Assembly: GCA_021816565.1 (NCBI GenBank)
Contig: JAKAXN010000054.1
Location: 1-18,664 of the forward strand
From: Actinomycetes bacterium
GTDB lineage: Bacteria > Actinomycetota > Acidimicrobiia > Acidimicrobiales > Palsa-688
Direction: 5' to 3'
Length of the DNA: 18,664 bases
Shown: one piece after another, positions 15,065 through 18,664 of the stretch
Position numbering within the stretch: the stretch's first letter is position 1
Layout of the letters: each line of letters starts with the position of its first letter
Made by a program: the position numbers and the translations under genes
The notes under the pieces: generated by a model
What the model was told of the DNA's origin: nothing
What the model saw: the letters and a program-made list of their open reading frames with translations, nothing else
Database searches by the model: none

Positions 15065-15569
15065 AGCCCGCCGGTCGGGCCCCTTTAGCCGGCCGTCGCC
15101 CGGAGAACCACGATGACAGCATCTCCGAGCACTCGCCGTCGAGCACCCCGGCGGTGACCGGCAGCTCATGGTTGAGCCGCGGGTCGGCGCACAGGTTGTA
15201 CAGCGATCCGCACGACCCGGCCTTGGGGTCGGCCGCCCCGAACACCACCCGGCCCACCCGGGCGGCCACCAGCGCCCCGGCGCACATGGGGCACGGCTCG
15301 AGGGTCACATACAGCGTGGCCCCGGAGAGCCTCCAGCTGCCCAGCCCGGCGGCCGCTTCCCGCAGGGCCAGGATCTCGGCGTGGGCGGTGGGGTCGTGCA
15401 GCTCCTCCCGGCGGTTGGCGGCCACCGCCACCACCCGGCCGGCCACGGTCACCACCGCCCCGACCGGTACCTCGCCGGCGGCGCCGGCCTGCCGGGCCGC
15501 CTCCAGGGCCAGAGCCATCATGGCCCGGTCGTCGCCGGGCCGGCCGCTGGGCTCTTGTTCCTGCGTCAT
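15063..15569 (-). CDS. tadA: tRNA-specific adenosine deaminase TadA
   Basis: This 168-residue cytoplasmic zinc enzyme deaminates the wobble adenosine of tRNA-Arg(ACG) to inosine. The deaminase motif H63-A-E65 and the zinc-binding P92-C93-x-x-C96 are intact, and the surrounding text (VPVGAVV, DPTAHAEILALREAA, LYVTLEPCPMCAGAL, GAADPKAGSCGSLYNL) is that of bacterial TadA rather than a cytidine or guanine deaminase. The reading frame is open upstream to 15674, but ATG 15569 fits the family length; upstream residues look non-coding and overlap a terminator. No clear Shine-Dalgarno sequence is present, and a CAGACT hexamer ends 8 bases before the ATG. The P450 hairpin separates it from the upstream genes. 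Confidence 0.92.
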   Translation of the reverse strand: MTQEQEPSGRPGDDRAMMALALEAARQAGAAGEVPVGAVVTVAGRVVAVAANRREELHDPTAHAEILALREAAAGLGSWRLSGATLYVTLEPCPMCAGALVAARVGRVVFGAADPKAGSCGSLYNLCADPRLNHELPVTAGVLDGECSEMLSSWFSGRRPAKGARPAG

Positions 15570-15577
15570 GGACCGGA

Positions 15578-15583
15578 AGTCTG
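15578..15583 (-). promoter_or_regulatory. -10-like element (CAGACT) for tadA
   Basis: CAGACT on the minus strand keeps the key A and final T of the -10 pattern and ends 8 bases before ATG 15569, consistent with a very short or absent leader. Confidence 0.3.
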
Positions 15584-15644
15584 GCAAACGGGCCGGCAGG
15601 GAAGCGGCCGGCGGCCGGCGAATCCCTCCTATAGGGACGAAACG

Positions 15645-15680
15645 GGCGGCTTGGGCGGTGCTGGGGCCGCCCAAGCCGCC
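15645..15680 (-). terminator. Strong hairpin terminator after the P450 gene
   Basis: Arms of 14 bases, GGCGGCTTGGGCGG (15645-15658) and CCGCCCAAGCCGCC (15667-15680), pair perfectly around an 8-base loop, beginning 19 bases after the P450 stop. On the minus strand it is followed by CGTTTCGTC, a short T run only, as is usual in GC-rich actinomycetes. Confidence 0.82.
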
Positions 15681-15699
15681 GAGTCCCGTACCGTCGGTC

Positions 15700-16914
15700 C
15701 TACAGGATGCGCACCGGCAGCGATCGGGGTCCGCGCACCTGCCCGCCCGACCACGTCACCGCAGCCGGGTCGGCCAGCTCGAACTCCGGGTAGCGGGCCA
15801 GCCACTCCTCCAGCGCCACCCGCAGCTCCATCCGGGCCAGGTTGGACCCCAGGCAGCGGTGGATGCCGAGCCCGAAGGCGGCGTGGCGGTTGTCCACCCG
15901 GTCCAGGCGGACCTGGTCGGCGTCGGCGAAGGCCTCCGGGTCCCGGTTGGCCGACGGGAACGGCAGCAGCAGCCAGTCCCCCTCCTTCATCGGGCAGCCG
16001 TGGAAGTCGAAGTCCCGGGCCACCAGCCGGGCCATGGTCACCGGGGCGTAGGCCCGCAGGAACTCCTCCACGGCGCTGTCCCACAGCTCGGCCTCGCCGG
16101 CCAGCCGCTTGCGGTCGCCCGGGTTCTGGGCCAGGTGCCACAGCGACGCCCCGATGGCCGACCAGGTGGTGTCGATGCCGGCGATCATCAGGAGCAGCAT
16201 GGTGCCGCGCACGTGCTCGGGCATCAGCTTGTTGCCGTCGATCTCGGCGTTGAGAAGGAACGACGTCAGGTCGTCGCGGGGATGGGCCTGGTGGTCGGCG
16301 ATCTGGGCGTCGAGGTAGGTCTCTATCTCGCCGTTGTTGATCACCGCCTCCCGCTCCTCGGCGCTCTGGTCCACGTTCTCGAGCACCTGGGTGATGAACC
16401 GGCGGAAGATGTCGGCGTCCTCCTGGGGGAACCCGAGCATCTGCACGATCACCCGTACGGGGATGTGCTGGGTGTACTCGAGGGCGGCGTCGAAGGTGGA
16501 GGCGCCGGCCGTGGCGTCGAGCAACTCCCGGCACAGCTGCCGGGTGAACGGCTCCAGAGCGGCGATGGGCTTGGGCGCGAACGCCGGCAGCAGCATCCTC
16601 CGGGCGATGGAGTGGAACGGCGGGTCGGAGGTGATGGGCGGGGCCAGCCCGATGGGCGCCGGCAGGTCCAACTCGGTGGGGCGGATCTCGCTCACCACCA
16701 CCGAGCGGGAGGTGAAGTGCTCGGTGTCGTAGGCCACCTCGGACACCAGCTCGTGGGTGGTCGGCAGCCACGCCCCGCCGTAGCGGTCGGTGTGGGCCAC
16801 CGGGCACTTGTCCCGGAGCTGCTCCCAGATGGGGTAGGGGTTGCCGACCCAGCCCGGGTCGGTGTGGTCGAAGTCGGTCGTCCAGTCCGACACGGGGGCG
16901 TGGCGGCCGGTCAC
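15700..16914 (-). CDS. Cytochrome P450 monooxygenase
   Basis: This 404-residue soluble class I P450 inserts one oxygen atom from O2 into an organic substrate using electrons from a ferredoxin. All core motifs are intact: the I-helix oxygen-activation motif AGIDTTW with D248-T249, the K-helix ExxR with E284 and R287, and the heme loop FGLGIHRCLG with F347, G350 and heme-ligand C354. Length matches soluble bacterial P450s. The CYP family and substrate cannot be assigned by eye; the neighbouring genes do not form a biosynthetic cluster. It starts at a GTG overlapping the ferredoxin stop (GTGA at 16914-16911), which strongly suggests co-translation and a dedicated redox pair. No ferredoxin reductase is present. 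A strong hairpin terminator follows. Confidence 0.95.
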   Translation of the reverse strand: MTGRHAPVSDWTTDFDHTDPGWVGNPYPIWEQLRDKCPVAHTDRYGGAWLPTTHELVSEVAYDTEHFTSRSVVVSEIRPTELDLPAPIGLAPPITSDPPFHSIARRMLLPAFAPKPIAALEPFTRQLCRELLDATAGASTFDAALEYTQHIPVRVIVQMLGFPQEDADIFRRFITQVLENVDQSAEEREAVINNGEIETYLDAQIADHQAHPRDDLTSFLLNAEIDGNKLMPEHVRGTMLLLMIAGIDTTWSAIGASLWHLAQNPGDRKRLAGEAELWDSAVEEFLRAYAPVTMARLVARDFDFHGCPMKEGDWLLLPFPSANRDPEAFADADQVRLDRVDNRHAAFGLGIHRCLGSNLARMELRVALEEWLARYPEFELADPAAVTWSGGQVRGPRSLPVRIL

Positions 16915-17120
16915 CGGGCCACCTCCGTGAGGGTGATGGCGTACTCGGGGCAGTTGGCCACGGCCCGGCGGGCCTTGTCGACCAGATCGTCGGGCACCAG
17001 CCCGTCACCCCTGGCCGAAGCCGTGCCGAGGTCGTCGACGTCGAACAGTTCGGGCGCCAGGCTGTAGCACCGGTTGTGACCCTGGCACTTCTCCTGGTCG
17101 ACCTCCACCCGGTAGGTCAT
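16911..17120 (-). CDS. Single-cluster ferredoxin, partner of the adjacent P450
   Basis: This 69-residue small electron carrier has the motif C12-x2-H15-x2-C18 and a distal C57-P58. The position that is cysteine in [4Fe-4S] ferredoxins is histidine, as in a recognised set of actinobacterial and rhizobial P450-partner ferredoxins that hold a [3Fe-4S] or a His-ligated cluster. It should shuttle electrons from an unlinked reductase to the P450. ATG 17120 is well supported by GGAGGAGGGGAC about 10 bases upstream. Its stop overlaps the P450 start. Upstream lie a small GGTGGCGC/GCGCCACC inverted repeat and a CTnAACnnnGTTnAG palindrome, which together suggest a regulated promoter between the GNAT gene and this one. 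Confidence 0.93.
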   Translation of the reverse strand: MTYRVEVDQEKCQGHNRCYSLAPELFDVDDLGTASARGDGLVPDDLVDKARRAVANCPEYAITLTEVAR

Positions 17121-17139
17121 GTGCGAAGTCCCCTCCTCC

Positions 17140-17156
17140 GGTGGCGCGGCGCCACC
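17140..17156. repeat. Small inverted repeat in the ferredoxin 5' region
   Basis: GGTGGCGC and GCGCCACC are inverted around one base, located 6 bases upstream of the GGAGG run and 20 bases upstream of the ferredoxin ATG. As RNA it would give a 6-pair stem with a 5-base loop. It could be an operator half or a leader hairpin. Confidence 0.4.
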
Positions 17157-17165
17157 GCAAACTGA

Positions 17166-17180
17166 CTTAACGCTGTTCAG
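17166..17180. promoter_or_regulatory. Candidate TetR-family operator upstream of ferredoxin-P450
   Basis: The sequence CTTAACGCTGTTCAG fits the palindrome CTnAACnnnGTTnAG; flanking A and T extend the symmetry to 17 bases. This form resembles operators of actinobacterial TetR-family repressors. It overlaps the stop codon of the GNAT gene and sits 46 bases before the ferredoxin ATG, where a promoter would be expected. No tetR gene is in the window. Confidence 0.45.
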
Positions 17181-17829
17181 TATGGGGGGCGCGGCGCATC
17201 GTGTAAAGAGGCGGTCCGCCTGCCACCGGGCGCAGCTCCTGGTCCACGTCGTAGCCGAAGCGCCGGTAGTAGGGGACGTTCTCCTCCTTCTGGGTCTCCA
17301 GGTAGCAATTCAGGCCGTCGTCGTCGGCCCGGGCCAGCATGTCCTGCTGCAGCCGGCCCCCGATGCCCGAGCGCTGCGCCGAGGGGTCCACCACCAGCAG
17401 CAGCAGGTACCAGTGGGGGTCCTTCATGTGGGCCGACTCGATGGCGAACAGGTAGCGCGCCCCTCGGATCAGCCCCCTCGGGCGCAGGATCATGGCCCGC
17501 CCGGCCCCGAGCAGCTCCCGGGCCTGGCCGGGCACCGCCAGGGGGTAGCCGCCCGGCGGGATCACCACCGACACGCCGACCAGGCGCCCGTCGGGCCGGC
17601 GGGCCCCGGTGATGGTGGCCCGCCCGGCGGCCGCGGCGATGGTGGAGCGGAAGAACAGGGCCAGGCCCCGGGCCCGGGTCACCCCCCTGGGGTCGAGGAA
17701 CTCGAAGAACGGGTCGTGGTGGAACGCCCGGGCGGCCACCATGGCCGCCTCGTCGAGGTCCCGTCCCCGCCCCGACAGCGGGCCCAACTCCACCGCCGCC
17801 GCCGAGCGCGTGCTGAGCATTTCCGACAC
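17167..17829 (-). CDS. GNAT-family acetyltransferase
   Basis: This 220-residue protein carries a C-terminal acetyl-CoA-binding GNAT domain. Motif A is LLLLVVDPSAQRSGIGGRL, with the Q152-R-S-G155-I-G157 pyrophosphate loop, and motif B includes YLETQKEENVPYYRRFGYDV with Y187 and Y188. The N-terminal half (about 1-130), with AMVAARAFHHDPFFEFLDP and a Pro/Arg-rich middle, is typical of a subgroup seen in actinobacteria and fungi whose acceptors are unknown. GTG 17829 has GGGGGAAGGA a few bases upstream; ATG 17820 is an alternative that removes three residues. It lies 52 bases downstream of the phosphoenolpyruvate carboxylase stop on the same strand and may be co-transcribed with it. Confidence 0.85.
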   Translation of the reverse strand: MSEMLSTRSAAAVELGPLSGRGRDLDEAAMVAARAFHHDPFFEFLDPRGVTRARGLALFFRSTIAAAAGRATITGARRPDGRLVGVSVVIPPGGYPLAVPGQARELLGAGRAMILRPRGLIRGARYLFAIESAHMKDPHWYLLLLVVDPSAQRSGIGGRLQQDMLARADDDGLNCYLETQKEENVPYYRRFGYDVDQELRPVAGGPPLYTMRRAPHTEQR

Positions 17830-17881
17830 TGGATCCTTCCCCCTTTTTCTTCCCGTTCCGGCGGTTACGCGCCGGGGCCCA

Positions 17882-18664
17882 TCATCCCGTATTGCGCAGT
17901 CCGGCGGCGATCCCGTTGACGGTCAGGAGCAGGGCCCGCTGGAGGTCCGAGCCGGGCTCCTCGCCGGCGGCCCGGGCGGCCCGGGTGCGGCGCAGCAGCG
18001 ACAGCTGCAGGTCGTGGATGGGCGCCAGGTAGGAGTCGCGCACCGAGAGGGTCCGCCTCAGCACCGGGGAGCGCTGGAGCAGGGCGTCCTGGCCGGTGAC
18101 CCACAGCAGCTGCTCCACGGTGGAGCGGTACTCGGCCTCGATGACATCGAAGAGGGGCTGGAGCTCGGGGGGCACCAGGCTCTCGACATAGCGGCGGGCA
18201 ATGCTCATGTCGGTCTTGACCAGGGTCATCTCGACGTTGGACAGGAAGTTGGAGAAAAAGCGCCAGCCGATGCGCATGCCCAGCAGCTCCCGCTCCAGGC
18301 CCGCCCGGCGCGCCGCGGCGATCCCCGCCCCCACCCCGAACCAGCCGGGAACGATCTGGCGGGACTGGGTCCAGCCGAACACCCACGGGATGGCCCGCAG
18401 CCCCCCTATACCGGCCGCCCCGTCCGGCCGGCGCGACGGGCGCGATCCCAGGTGCAGGGCCCCGAGTTGCTCCACCGGGGTGGAGGCGTGGAAGTAGTCG
18501 GCCAGCCCGGGCTGGTCGATCAGCGACCGGTACGTGGCGAACGCCGCGGCCGACACCGCGTCCATGGCCGCGTACCACCGGTCCCGGTCGGCGGCCTCCA
18601 GGCGGGGGGTGGAGTGCAGGGCGGTGGCCTCCAGGGCGGAGGCCAGCATGAGCTCCAGGTTCTC
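17882..18664 (-). CDS. ppc: Phosphoenolpyruvate carboxylase, C-terminal part (continues past the window end)
   Basis: This is the last 260 residues of an enzyme normally about 900 long that carboxylates phosphoenolpyruvate with bicarbonate to oxaloacetate, replenishing the TCA cycle. Diagnostic text is intact: [20 protein letters not shown] with the catalytic-site arginine of [24 protein letters not shown], and [20 protein letters not shown]. The conserved C-terminal [11 protein letters not shown], which reaches the active site, is complete. The frame is open to the last base of the window (ENLEL precedes the first internal Met), so the 5' end lies beyond 18664. Nothing suggests a pseudogene. 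Confidence 0.95.
   Translation of the reverse strand, partial: ENLELMLASALEATALHSTPRLEAADRDRWYAAMDAVSAAAFATYRSLIDQPGLADYFHASTPVEQLGALHLGSRPSRRPDGAAGIGGLRAIPWVFGWTQSRQIVPGWFGVGAGIAAARRAGLERELLGMRIGWRFFSNFLSNVEMTLVKTDMSIARRYVESLVPPELQPLFDVIEAEYRSTVEQLLWVTGQDALLQRSPVLRRTLSVRDSYLAPIHDLQLSLLRRTRAARAAGEEPGSDLQRALLLTVNGIAAGLRNTG

Noticed and set aside
14488..17067. Plus-strand open frame of 859 codons across the hydrolase end, tadA, P450 and ferredoxin
   Set aside because: It crosses two hairpins and is antisense or out of frame to well-supported genes, with no domain resemblance.
15700..18664. A biosynthetic gene cluster around the P450
   Set aside because: The neighbours are TadA, GNAT and phosphoenolpyruvate carboxylase; no synthase, transferase set or transporter dedicated to a metabolite is present.

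Overview
The window is about 18.7 kb of very GC-rich DNA with dense, mostly non-overlapping genes on both strands. Base composition, GTG starts, GTGA stop/start overlaps, a DUF4232 lipoprotein, a HisN-type phosphatase, an RsbW-like ATPase and a P450/ferredoxin pair all point to the chromosome of a high-GC actinomycete (Actinomycetota). The class cannot be settled from the sequence; an Acidimicrobiia-like lineage is only a guess. I see no phage, transposase, CRISPR array, plasmid or rRNA genes. No gap between genes exceeds about 130 bases.

Layout. Bases 2-5099 (+): the 3' part of acetoacetyl-CoA synthetase, an ABC-F ATPase, a HisN/IMPase-family phosphatase overlapping it by 4 bases, and a metallo-beta-lactamase-fold hydrolase with a His-Pro tail. 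Bases 5109-7031 (-): a fused ABC exporter, divergent from a GNAT acetyltransferase (7086-7583) and a DUF4232 lipoprotein (7661-8284). Bases 8298-8428: a bidirectional hairpin terminator and tRNA-Ser(CGA) on the minus strand. Bases 8461-10123 (-): a possible zinc-binding protein of unknown function and a two-pass membrane protein with an (Ala-Pro)12 tract and an IPT/TIG domain, separated by a striking AT-rich palindrome. Bases 10249-13238 (+): a hemolysin-III/PAQR-type membrane protein and a CPA2 cation/proton antiporter with Usp-like C-terminal domains. Bases 13279-14995: an RsbW-like kinase (-), an FmdB zinc ribbon (+) and a PF10118 ferritin-like hydrolase (+). Bases 15063-18664 (-): the tRNA adenosine deaminase TadA, then the P450, its ferredoxin, a GNAT protein and the 3' end of phosphoenolpyruvate carboxylase.

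How genes work together. The clearest functional unit is ferredoxin to P450 (GTGA overlap). It has a TetR-like operator candidate just upstream and a strong hairpin after the P450 stop; the ferredoxin reductase must lie elsewhere. The other groups look like ordinary mixed housekeeping and accessory genes.

Main non-gene observations: (i) several start codons lacking a Shine-Dalgarno sequence have an NAnnnT (often TAnnnT) -10-like hexamer ending 6-8 bases upstream, which suggests leaderless transcripts; (ii) a 38-base AT-rich palindrome at 9086-9123; (iii) a CTnAACnnnGTTnAG palindrome before the ferredoxin; (iv) simple-repeat tails and tracts, one of which is also a strong G-quadruplex motif. 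I do not see convincing evidence of a wholly new multi-gene system.
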